Below, piece after piece: positions 1 to 4,724 of a stretch of 6,705 nucleotides of DNA. Under the pieces are notes generated by a model. That model made no database searches and was not told where the DNA came from. It saw only the letters and a program-made list of their open reading frames with translations. Numbering within the stretch: position 1 is the stretch's first letter; the number at the start of each line of letters is the position of its first letter. A program made the position numbers and the translations under genes. This DNA is from Lachnospiraceae bacterium (GTDB taxonomy: Bacteria > Bacillota > Clostridia > Lachnospirales > Lachnospiraceae), in the NCBI GenBank assembly GCA_022798035.1, contig JAAWLS010000136.1, positions 1 to 6,705 on the forward strand, in the 5' to 3' direction.

Positions 1-37
1 AAATTCCTCCGGATTTCCTATAAGATAAAAATAATAT

Positions 38-150
38 GCGCACTCGCACAAGAAGAAAATATTGCTTCGCAATTGTGCTCGGCGCGTCAAAGTGTGCAAC
101 CCCCCTCAAGATTGAGGGGTAGGGGAGTTGATGTGGGCTTGCCCACTTTG
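38..150. repeat. Cluster of nested inverted repeats in the 3' intergenic region
   Basis: Four inverted repeats are packed together here. GCGC (38-41) and GCACAA (46-51) pair with TTGTGC (73-78) and GCGC (82-85), and an inner ATTGC/GCAAT hairpin sits at 61-73. CAAAGTG (88-94) pairs with CACTTTG (144-150). Inside that pair lie CCCCTCAA/TTGAGGGG (102-119) and GTGGGC/GCCCAC (133-146). I see no ORF with a ribosome site. The density of dyads suggests a dispersed intergenic repeat or MITE-like element, or a structured RNA, but neither terminal repeats nor a target duplication can be shown within the window. The stretch 1-37 is AT-rich with nothing recognisable. Confidence 0.45.
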
Positions 151-188
151 TTCTCATATCCGTTTTTGCATTTTTTCAAATTGTTTTT

Positions 189-224
189 AAAACAAAAAGA
201 GGAACGGGCATACACCCATTCCTC
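189..224 (-). terminator. Rho-independent terminator of rbr
   Basis: Read on the minus strand, GAGGAATGGG (224-215) pairs with CCCGTTCCTC (208-199). This makes ten pairs including one G-U, with a six-base loop, and is followed at once by TTTTTGTTTT. The hairpin starts about 30 bases after the rbr stop codon and is a textbook intrinsic terminator. Confidence 0.9.
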
Positions 225-254
225 ATAAAATCTTTGCGTTATGTAGATTTTTGA

Positions 255-797
255 TTAGCCAAAGTATCTGTCTAAGAGACCTTTGAGAGCTTTTCCATGT
301 CTTGCCTCGTCTCTTGCCATCTCATGAACGGTATCATGGATTGCATCCAGATTAGCAGCTTTCGCACGTTTTGCCAAATCAGTCTTTCCAGCAGTAGCGC
401 CGTTCTCTGCTTCCACTCTCATTTCCAGATTCTTCTTGGTGCTGTCGGTAACAACTTCGCCTAACAGCTCTGCAAATTTAGCAGCATGTTCTGCTTCTTC
501 CCAAGCAGCCTTTTCCCAGTAAAGTCCGATTTCCGGATAACCTTCTCTGTGAGCAACTCTTGCCATAGCCAGATACATACCAACCTCTGTACATTCTCCG
601 TTGAAGTTTGCTCTTAAATCTTCGATAATATCCTCTGAAACGCCCTGTGCTACGCCTACTACGTGCTCAGCAGCCCATGTCAAGTCGCCAGACTGCTCGC
701 TGAATTTAGAAGCAGGAGCATTACACTGTGGACATTTCTCTGGTGCTGCATCTCCTTCATAAACATAACCGCATACATTGCATACAAATTTTTTCAT
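255..797 (-). CDS. rbr: Reverse rubrerythrin (rubredoxin domain first, then ferritin-like diiron domain)
   Basis: This is a 180-residue cytoplasmic non-haem iron peroxidase that reduces hydrogen peroxide to water with electrons from NAD(P)H by way of rubredoxin-type carriers. The rubredoxin-like iron site is at the N-terminus (C6-x2-C9 and C22-x2-C25). The ferritin-like four-helix domain follows (about 50-178), with candidate diiron ligands E68, the E101-x2-H104 helix, E129/E131 and the E164-x2-H167 helix. Classical rubrerythrins have the rubredoxin domain at the C-terminus, so this is the 'reverse' form known from clostridia, where PerR represses it. The ATG at 797 has AAAGGA (813-808) ten bases upstream. 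The gene has its own promoter behind perR, a leader of about 110 bases and a strong terminator. Family and domain order are clear; the electron donor is inferred. Confidence 0.95.
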   Translation of the reverse strand: MKKFVCNVCGYVYEGDAAPEKCPQCNAPASKFSEQSGDLTWAAEHVVGVAQGVSEDIIEDLRANFNGECTEVGMYLAMARVAHREGYPEIGLYWEKAAWEEAEHAAKFAELLGEVVTDSTKKNLEMRVEAENGATAGKTDLAKRAKAANLDAIHDTVHEMARDEARHGKALKGLLDRYFG

Positions 798-834
798 AAT
801 AAATTCTTCCTTTCTTATATAAGTTGTTATTTAT

Positions 835-876
835 AATTCAGGTGTGAAAAGCATTTTATGTTTTGTTCCCTGAATT
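835..876 (-). promoter_or_regulatory. Stem-loop in the long rbr 5' leader
   Basis: In the minus-strand leader, AATTCAGG (876-869) pairs perfectly with CCTGAATT (842-835) across 26 bases. Inside, an AAAACAT arm can pair with ATG-c-TTTT, leaving one bulged base. No T-run follows, so it is not an obvious terminator. It may stabilise the transcript or shape the leader. The structure is visible in the sequence; its function is not known. Confidence 0.4.
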
Positions 877-897
877 TATTTATCGCTTGAATGAAAA

Positions 898-912
898 CAG
901 TAATTATTACTG
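898..912. promoter_or_regulatory. PerR-type operator at the rbr transcription start
   Basis: CAGTAAT-T-ATTACTG is a perfect 7-1-7 inverted repeat. It has the geometry of the Bacillus PerR box (TTATAATNATTATAA) and shares the inner TAAT/ATTA. It begins a few bases after the rbr -10 hexamer and so covers the expected transcription start, where a bound repressor would block initiation. A related site lies in front of perR. Confidence 0.7.
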
Positions 913-917
913 AAATT

Positions 918-946
918 AAAATATCACATTTGCCAAAGCATGTCAA
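918..946 (-). promoter_or_regulatory. Sigma-A promoter of rbr
   Basis: On the minus strand, TTGACA (946-941) and TATTTT (923-918) are separated by 17 bases. An extended -10 TG lies one base ahead of the hexamer (926-925). The -35 hexamer contains the TGA stop codon of perR (945-943). Predicted start near 911. Confidence 0.75.
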
Positions 947-1341
947 GAGTTAATTTTCTTTTTTTCATGTTCCAGGCATTCTCTGCATTTTCCCAGAAAA
1001 TAGGCAATATGTCCCTCTATCCTGCCTTCAAATTCATTGCCGGCAATAATATTGATATGGTCAATATTCCCCATTTTTAAGTCCATCACTTTGCCGCAGC
1101 TGTTGCAAATTACATGATAATGAGGAGCAGTATTCCCGTCGAAACGGTCAGGTCCAATGCCAGTGGAAATTTTTGCGATTTCTCCCAGTTCCGCCAAAAG
1201 AGACAGATTGCGGTATACGGTGCCAAGGCTGATATTGGGAAAATCTTTTTTGACATTCATGTAAACTGTTTCAGCAGTCGGATGTTCGTGACGGTCGGCG
1301 AGAAATTTTCGGATGCATTCTCTCTGTCGGCTGTATTTCAT
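943..1341 (-). CDS. perR: PerR-type peroxide-sensing repressor (Fur family)
   Basis: This is a 132-residue metal-dependent DNA-binding repressor, expected to act as a dimer. A winged helix with recognition segment ISLGTVYRNL lies at 37-46. The zinc site is C79-x2-C82 and C119-x2-C122. The five regulatory-metal ligands of Bacillus PerR align as H20, D68, H74, H76 and D87; aspartate at the last position favours PerR over Fur. H20 and H74 match the histidines oxidised by peroxide in Bacillus PerR. The protein lacks about 17 N-terminal residues relative to the Bacillus one. The ATG at 1341 was chosen; an in-frame TTG directly before it (1344) is possible and lies eight bases from AGGAGG (1358-1353), against eleven for the ATG. 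The stop overlaps the rbr -35 hexamer, and rbr downstream is the likely target. An operator-like dyad at its own promoter suggests autoregulation. Confidence 0.92.
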   Translation of the reverse strand: MKYSRQRECIRKFLADRHEHPTAETVYMNVKKDFPNISLGTVYRNLSLLAELGEIAKISTGIGPDRFDGNTAPHYHVICNSCGKVMDLKMGNIDHINIIAGNEFEGRIEGHIAYFLGKCRECLEHEKKKINS

Positions 1342-1361
1342 CAAATCTCCATCCTCCTGTT

Positions 1362-1376
1362 AAATAATGATAACTG
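1362..1376. promoter_or_regulatory. PerR-type operator in the perR leader
   Basis: Read on the minus strand, CAGTTAT-C-ATTATTT matches the rbr operator at 11 of 14 arm positions, with the same 7-1-7 spacing. An overlapping CAGTAAC half site (1382-1376) lies beside it. The site falls roughly at +11 to +25 of the predicted perR transcript, consistent with negative autoregulation. It is weaker than the rbr site. Confidence 0.5.
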
Positions 1377-1390
1377 TTACTGATTTCAAA

Positions 1391-1434
1391 ATAAATATAA
1401 TCCTCCGGCAGAGAATTGTCAAGTGCCGGAGGAT
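1391..1434 (-). terminator. Perfect 11-bp hairpin, probable terminator of the psiE-like gene
   Basis: On the minus strand, ATCCTCCGGCA (1434-1424) pairs perfectly with TGCCGGAGGAT (1410-1400) across a 13-base loop. TATATTTATTTT follows. The hairpin lies about 73 bases after the stop of the psiE-like gene, fitting an intrinsic terminator with an imperfect T-tract. The plus-strand side has no T-run. The same bases contain the perR promoter. Confidence 0.65.
1394..1422 (-). promoter_or_regulatory. Sigma-A promoter of perR
   Basis: TTGACA (1422-1417) and TATATT (1399-1394) on the minus strand are separated by 17 bases, close to ideal. Predicted start near 1387, which gives a leader of about 45 bases carrying AGGAGG. 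The -35 lies in the loop, and the -10 in the T-rich tail, of an 11-bp inverted repeat. Confidence 0.75.
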
Positions 1435-1507
1435 GGGAAATATAGCCTACAAAACGCCCCTGTAAAGAATGCGGGCCGAACAGCAATAATTTATGGTAAT
1501 ATTTACA

Positions 1508-1939
1508 TTAAGATTTGTCTGAGCCGGAATGGCCGGAAAAAATATTAAAACTGCCTTTTCTGCCGGGAAGTGTGATATATTTCTTGATGCCGAACAGAAG
1601 TCCGATGCTCAAGATAGAAATCAGGTTTTCCGCTGCCGTGGTAGGCTCCAGAATCATGTGACGGGCAACCAGAAAAATCAAAACTTCTAACACGGTGTCC
1701 TCGCTGGGCTGGCAGAGCATTTTTAAGAACTCAATGCCGATAAGAATGTTGAACACACGTCCCACAAATGTGAGGAAAGCTCCGTCAGATTGTTTGTTGT
1801 TCCAATAAGTTAGGAAAGAATCGCCGAGAGAAATGCAGGCGATGATAACGGCAGCCAGAACGATAAGGGCCATGATTAATTCCAGAAAATTACAGGATTC
1901 ATAAAGGGTGTTCCTGGTTTTTCGCAAAAAATTTTTCAA
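1508..1939 (-). CDS. Small four-helix membrane protein, PsiE-like
   Basis: This is a 143-residue predicted inner-membrane protein. Four hydrophobic segments lie at about 19-39, 55-75, 82-97 and 103-118. The V-A-R-H-M-I stretch near residue 91, ahead of the last helix, and the overall size resemble the phosphate-starvation-inducible PsiE family, whose biochemical role is unknown. The tail (125-143) is polar. The start is TTG at 1939: AAGGAG (1952-1947) lies seven bases upstream, and the first internal ATG would remove part of helix 1. It begins about 40 bases after the SRP RNA with no clear promoter or terminator between, so it may be reached by readthrough. The four-helix membrane call is firm; the PsiE assignment is moderate. 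Confidence 0.75.
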   Translation of the reverse strand: MKNFLRKTRNTLYESCNFLELIMALIVLAAVIIACISLGDSFLTYWNNKQSDGAFLTFVGRVFNILIGIEFLKMLCQPSEDTVLEVLIFLVARHMILEPTTAAENLISILSIGLLFGIKKYITLPGRKGSFNIFSGHSGSDKS

Positions 1940-1978
1940 AGATAGTCTCCTTTGCTTCCGATAAATACCATTTAAAAT

Positions 1979-2240
1979 CCGAGCGCTTCGCTTCGAATTA
2001 TGACCATGAGCGTTACTCTTACAGTTAGCTCGGCTCAGGCACCCTCACGGCACATGAAAGATTCTACTTAGTGCTGCTTTGTTCCCAACCTGACACGGTT
2101 CGTAGATTTTCATTGCGTAAGACCCAAACGTCATCACCACTTATAAAAGGCAGCCCCACAGGCAAAAACCCTAGGCAAAGCATCACCCCAACTATAGCGG
2201 ATTGTTGGTACAGGGCACCGCTGCCGCCCCGGCTGCTCGG
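1979..2240 (-). ncRNA. ffs: Signal recognition particle RNA, large Firmicute type with Alu domain
   Basis: The conserved helix 8 core is present on the minus strand. GTCAGG (2094-2089), TTG, GGAA tetraloop (2085-2082), CAA and AGCAGC (2078-2073) match the Ffh-binding domain. Near the 5' end is GGTGCCCTGTACC, followed by the Alu-domain stem-loops seen in Bacillus scRNA. The ends were set by pairing of CCGAGC (2240-2235) with GCTCGG (1984-1979), giving about 262 bases, close to the usual 265-270. A second CCGAGC (2033-2028) could compete for the same 3' partner. The promoter ends seven bases upstream of the 5' end, and tadA precedes it as in Bacillus. The RNA binds Ffh and targets nascent membrane proteins. 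Identity is near certain; ends may be off by several bases. Confidence 0.92.
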
Positions 2241-2247
2241 AGATTTA

Positions 2248-2276
2248 AGTATATCCTTTTTTTTAGAAAAAGTCAA
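2248..2276 (-). promoter_or_regulatory. Sigma-A promoter of the SRP RNA gene
   Basis: TTGACT (2276-2271) and TATACT (2253-2248) on the minus strand are separated by 17 bases. The start expected around 2241 agrees with the structurally defined 5' end of the RNA. The -35 begins three bases after the tadA stop codon. Confidence 0.85.
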
Positions 2277-2279
2277 CTG

Positions 2280-2747
2280 TTATGTTTGACGTTTGCGTGC
2301 TCTCAATTGTTGAAAAAAGCCGCTGAGCATGCGGGAGCACTCTTCTTCCAGCACGCCTTTTTCCAAGTCCGTCTGATGGTTAAAGGCAGAAAACTGCAGA
2401 AGATTCAAGAGAGAGCCAGCGCATCCGGCCTTTGGATTCATGCTGCCGATGACTACTCTGTCGATACGGGCCTGTACAATGGCGCCGGCGCACATTTGAC
2501 AGGGCTCCAGCGTCACGTACAGCGTGCATCCTTCCAAACGCCAGTCTCCCAGTTTCCTGCTGGCCTTTTTGATGGCGGAGAGTTCTGCATGGGCAAGAGT
2601 ATTTTTGTCAATATTTCTTCGATTGTAGCCTCTTGCGATGATTTTTCCTTCCTGTACAATGACACAGCCAATGGGGACTTCCTGAATCTGCTCTGCTTTT
2701 TTGGCCTGCCGGATGGCCTCTTTCATAAATTTTTCATCCTGGGTCAT
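2280..2747 (-). CDS. tadA: tRNA-specific adenosine-34 deaminase TadA
   Basis: This 155-residue zinc deaminase converts the wobble adenosine of tRNA-Arg(ACG) to inosine so that CGU, CGC and CGA codons can be read. The cytidine-deaminase fold is complete: the metal ligand and proton shuttle are in H53-A-E55, the other zinc ligands in P82-C83-x2-C86, N42 is in the substrate pocket, and the NPKAGCAGS loop (about 104-112) is typical of the family. Length is normal. ATG at 2747 has AGGAGG (2757-2752) only four bases upstream, a short but usable spacing. A -10-like TATAAT (2797-2792) could serve it, but I see no good -35. The SRP RNA gene follows immediately. Confidence 0.96.
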   Translation of the reverse strand: MTQDEKFMKEAIRQAKKAEQIQEVPIGCVIVQEGKIIARGYNRRNIDKNTLAHAELSAIKKASRKLGDWRLEGCTLYVTLEPCQMCAGAIVQARIDRVVIGSMNPKAGCAGSLLNLLQFSAFNHQTDLEKGVLEEECSRMLSGFFQQLRARKRQT

Positions 2748-2761
2748 ATATCCTCCTGTAG

Positions 2762-2790
2762 TTGCCTGAATGTGTACTGAGGTGTATAAT
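2762..2790 (+). promoter_or_regulatory. Promoter of the acetyltransferase gene
   Basis: TTGCCT (2762-2767) and a perfect TATAAT (2785-2790) are separated by 17 bases. The predicted start near 2797 gives a leader of about 26 bases. The -10 is back to back with a minus-strand TATAAT (2797-2792) that may serve tadA. Confidence 0.7.
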
Positions 2791-2798
2791 GATTATAT
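2784..2798. promoter_or_regulatory. PerR-box-like palindrome between divergent genes
   Basis: GTATAAT-G-ATTATAT agrees with the Bacillus PerR consensus TTATAATNATTATAA at 12 of 14 arm positions. It is equally explained by two abutting divergent -10 hexamers, and it differs in the outer arm from the operators at perR and rbr. Treat it as a candidate only. Confidence 0.3.
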
Positions 2799-2822
2799 CA
2801 AAAATGATGGGAAAATAGAAGA

Positions 2823-3416
2823 ATGAACATGATATATCAGACGAAACGGCTGGAATTGAGAATTATCACAGATGAAGAGGCGCCGCAGGTGCTTCAGTTT
2901 TATTTGGATAACCAGGAAATATTTGAGCGGTATGAAGTGGACAGAATGCATAACTTTTATACGGAAAAATTCCAGAGAACAGTGCTTCAGTGTGAGTATA
3001 ATTTGGCAGTGAAACAGAAATTATTTCGATTTTGGGTTTATGAAAAAGGAAACATAGATAGAATTATAGGTACCGTTTCCATTTACGATATCAAACGCGG
3101 CTATTACCAGTCCTGCGAGCTGGGCTATAAATTTGACCAGAGATTTTGGGGAAAGGGATATGCTAAAGAGAGCGTTCTCAAATGCCTTCAGATTGCTTTT
3201 GAGGAATTGGAACTGCACCGTGTGGAGGCCTATGTGGTGCGGGAAAATGAGGCCTCCCGAAAACTTTTAAAGAGTATGGGCTTTGGATTGGAGGGTGTGA
3301 AGAGACAGAGCGTAAAACTCCATGGTGTCTGGCAGGACCATGAGCTGTACGCTCTGCTTGCAGAAGAAATTATTCATTCAGATAGCGGTACCAGTAACCA
3401 AACTCTCCTGTGTTGA
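2823..3416 (+). CDS. GNAT-family N-acetyltransferase, RimJ/RimL type
   Basis: This 197-residue cytoplasmic enzyme is expected to transfer an acetyl group from acetyl-CoA to an amine; the substrate cannot be read from the sequence. The fold follows the RimJ/RimL branch: the N-terminal strand TKRLELRIIT (7-16), the central strand CELGYKF (98-104), the acetyl-CoA pyrophosphate loop Q106-R-F-W-G-K-G-Y-A (R-x2-G-x-G), then the VVRENEASRKLLKSMGF segment (138-154) and a final GVWQDHELYALL (168-179). Relatives acetylate ribosomal-protein N-termini or small amines. The ATG at 2823 has only a weak purine-rich site upstream (GAAGA). The last 15 residues lie beyond the conserved fold and are encoded in DNA shared with the opposing gene's end (3370-3416). 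It has its own promoter and is divergent from tadA. Confidence 0.9.
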   Translation: MNMIYQTKRLELRIITDEEAPQVLQFYLDNQEIFERYEVDRMHNFYTEKFQRTVLQCEYNLAVKQKLFRFWVYEKGNIDRIIGTVSIYDIKRGYYQSCELGYKFDQRFWGKGYAKESVLKCLQIAFEELELHRVEAYVVRENEASRKLLKSMGFGLEGVKRQSVKLHGVWQDHELYALLAEEIIHSDSGTSNQTLLC

Positions 3417-4650
3417 TTGGGAGAGATTTTTCATTGCGGAATTCAGGGAACCCAAACAGAGAGGCCATCACGCGTTCCGGATTTTGAAATACGCCGGGAA
3501 TGCCGATAAACCATCTCTTTTTCCCAGCTTTCTCTGTCATTCCCAGAATCAGATAGCGGTAATTGAAGAAACCGTGCAGCAGGAAGCTGTTATTGCCAAG
3601 ATACCAGTATTGTTTGGGAAGAAGCCGGATGTCCCTCAGCTCCAGACGCACACAGAGGGTATCTTCATCGTTGGCAAAAGGCGTCATAACCGGATAATTT
3701 TCCAGAATAAATTCCCATTTCAGATTCCAGTTCTCCGGCAGATGTTTTGGTTCCGACTGCGGGGGAACTCCGAGAGGAGGTCTGGCGGATGACTTCCAGT
3801 GGGTATTCTCGGAAAATTTCGGGGCGGCTTCAGCTGCTTTCAACACAGGAATTACAGAAATTTCACCTTCCCCGGATTTGGTCCCTCTTGCCCCGGAGGT
3901 TTTTGTACTGGAACCTGCCGCGTCAGAATTCCTTGCGCCGGGATTTTCTGTGTTAGAATTCCTTGCGCCGGAATCTGCTGTGCCAGGAATTGCCGCGCCG
4001 GAATCTTTGGCGCTGGAATTCTCTGTGCCGGAAGTCTGGGTACTGGAATTTTCAGCACGGAAACCGTTGGCGTTTGGATTTTCAGCACCGGAACCGTTGG
4101 CGCCTGGAATTCCTGCATCAGAAATTTTAGGGCCAGAGGTTTTGGAGACGGGAAGTTTTGGATTGAAAACTTCTGCCTCAAGTATTTTCGGCTGGGAAGA
4201 AACGCCAGCCTCAGGAGGCGACTGCTCCGGGGCTGCTTTGGTCAGATTTTCTTCTTTTTTTGCCGTTTCTAAGAAATGCTCCCGGACAAAATCTGTGTCA
4301 TCCCATTGGCTTACAAACATAATCTGCTGGGAAAGAGGAATGTAGATGCCCTTCACATCGTCCAGCGTATATCCGCTGTCTGCCAAACGCTCTCCTTTTA
4401 AAATTGTTTTAAAATCCCCATTTCCGCGGGAAAGGCCCATAGTTCCCAATGAGATTCCGGGGAACTGCTGTTGATTTTGGGCATAGAAATACACCGGAAT
4501 AAGAGAAGCGCTGTGTCCGGTGTTTTTCATATGTATTTCAACGAGACATTGCTGGTCTCTTTTTTCTATTTTGGCAAATCCAACATTGTGACGCTTTATA
4601 TCCTGCTCATATAAATAAAGATACGTAATCATTCGATGGAATTCAGACAT
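3370..4650 (-). CDS. DUF6128-like protein with central decapeptide-repeat linker, function unknown
   Basis: This 426-residue protein has two ordered ends joined by a low-complexity middle. Residues 1-130 form a compact beta-rich region (YLYLYEQDIKRHNVGFAKIE, later KGIYIPLSQQIMFVS). Residues about 131-300 are rich in S, G, A, N and P and include decapeptide repeats (171-256). The C-terminal domain (about 306-403) has conserved-looking W-x-F-I-L, ELRDIRLLPKQYW, NNSFLLHGFFNYRYLILG and PERVMASLFGFPEF stretches, which I associate from memory with DUF6128 of Lachnospiraceae. No signal peptide or membrane helix is seen. ATG at 4650 has GGGAG eight bases upstream. It lies 74 bases after the lipoprotein gene on the same strand with no clear promoter or terminator between, so cotranscription is possible. 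Its 3' end overlaps the acetyltransferase gene by 47 bp. No function can be assigned. Confidence 0.85.
   Translation of the reverse strand: MSEFHRMITYLYLYEQDIKRHNVGFAKIEKRDQQCLVEIHMKNTGHSASLIPVYFYAQNQQQFPGISLGTMGLSRGNGDFKTILKGERLADSGYTLDDVKGIYIPLSQQIMFVSQWDDTDFVREHFLETAKKEENLTKAAPEQSPPEAGVSSQPKILEAEVFNPKLPVSKTSGPKISDAGIPGANGSGAENPNANGFRAENSSTQTSGTENSSAKDSGAAIPGTADSGARNSNTENPGARNSDAAGSSTKTSGARGTKSGEGEISVIPVLKAAEAAPKFSENTHWKSSARPPLGVPPQSEPKHLPENWNLKWEFILENYPVMTPFANDEDTLCVRLELRDIRLLPKQYWYLGNNSFLLHGFFNYRYLILGMTEKAGKKRWFIGIPGVFQNPERVMASLFGFPEFRNEKSLPINTGEFGYWYRYLNE
3403..3431 (+). terminator. Possible intrinsic terminator at the acetyltransferase stop codon
   Basis: CTCTCC (3403-3408) pairs with GGAGAG (3420-3425) across an 11-base loop that holds the TGA stop, and ATTTTT follows. 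The stem is only six pairs, so termination may be partial. It lies inside the 3' part of the opposing gene. Confidence 0.45.
3883..4140 (-). repeat. 30-bp coding tandem repeat (decapeptide units) in the DUF6128-like gene
   Basis: About eight degenerate 30-bp units encode decapeptides of the form N-[SP]-x-[TA]-x-x-S-G-[AT]-[ER] (residues 171-256). Closely similar copies sit exactly 30 bp apart: AGAATTCCTTGCGCCGG at 3926 and nearly the same at 3956, and TTCAGCAC followed by GTTGGCG at 4051 and 4081. A 15-bp half period is also visible. The unit is a multiple of three, so copy changes keep the frame. Confidence 0.8.
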
Positions 4651-4724
4651 TTTTCATGCTCCCAGAAACTTTTTACATCTTATGCCCATCGAAAAGGAAA
4701 TATGCCTCTCAGTAAAATTTTTGG

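Noticed and set aside
1114..1383. Plus-strand ORF of 89 codons across perR
   Set aside because: It is antisense to a clearly conserved PerR protein, has no ribosome site and no recognisable motif.
1271..1486. Minus-strand ORF of 71 codons across the perR promoter and start
   Set aside because: It overlaps perR out of frame, runs through the terminator-like hairpin and promoter, and lacks a ribosome site.
2064..2240. Possible tRNA or riboswitch in the tadA downstream region
   Set aside because: The GTCAGG-GGAA-AGCAGC core and Alu-type 5' domain identify SRP RNA; no cloverleaf or anticodon arm is present.
2064..2289. ORFs of about 70 codons on both strands
   Set aside because: They lie over the SRP RNA and its promoter; the conserved RNA structure explains the sequence.
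2202..2780. Plus-strand ORF of 192 codons antisense to tadA
   Set aside because: It mirrors tadA on the opposite strand, and tadA has complete catalytic motifs and a ribosome site.
3799..4345. Long open frames on the plus strand and a second minus frame across the DUF6128-like gene
   Set aside because: The 15/30-bp repeat keeps all frames open, giving repetitive APE/LEF-type or CRxG-type translations. None has a ribosome site or ordered domain, while the chosen frame has compact domains at both ends.
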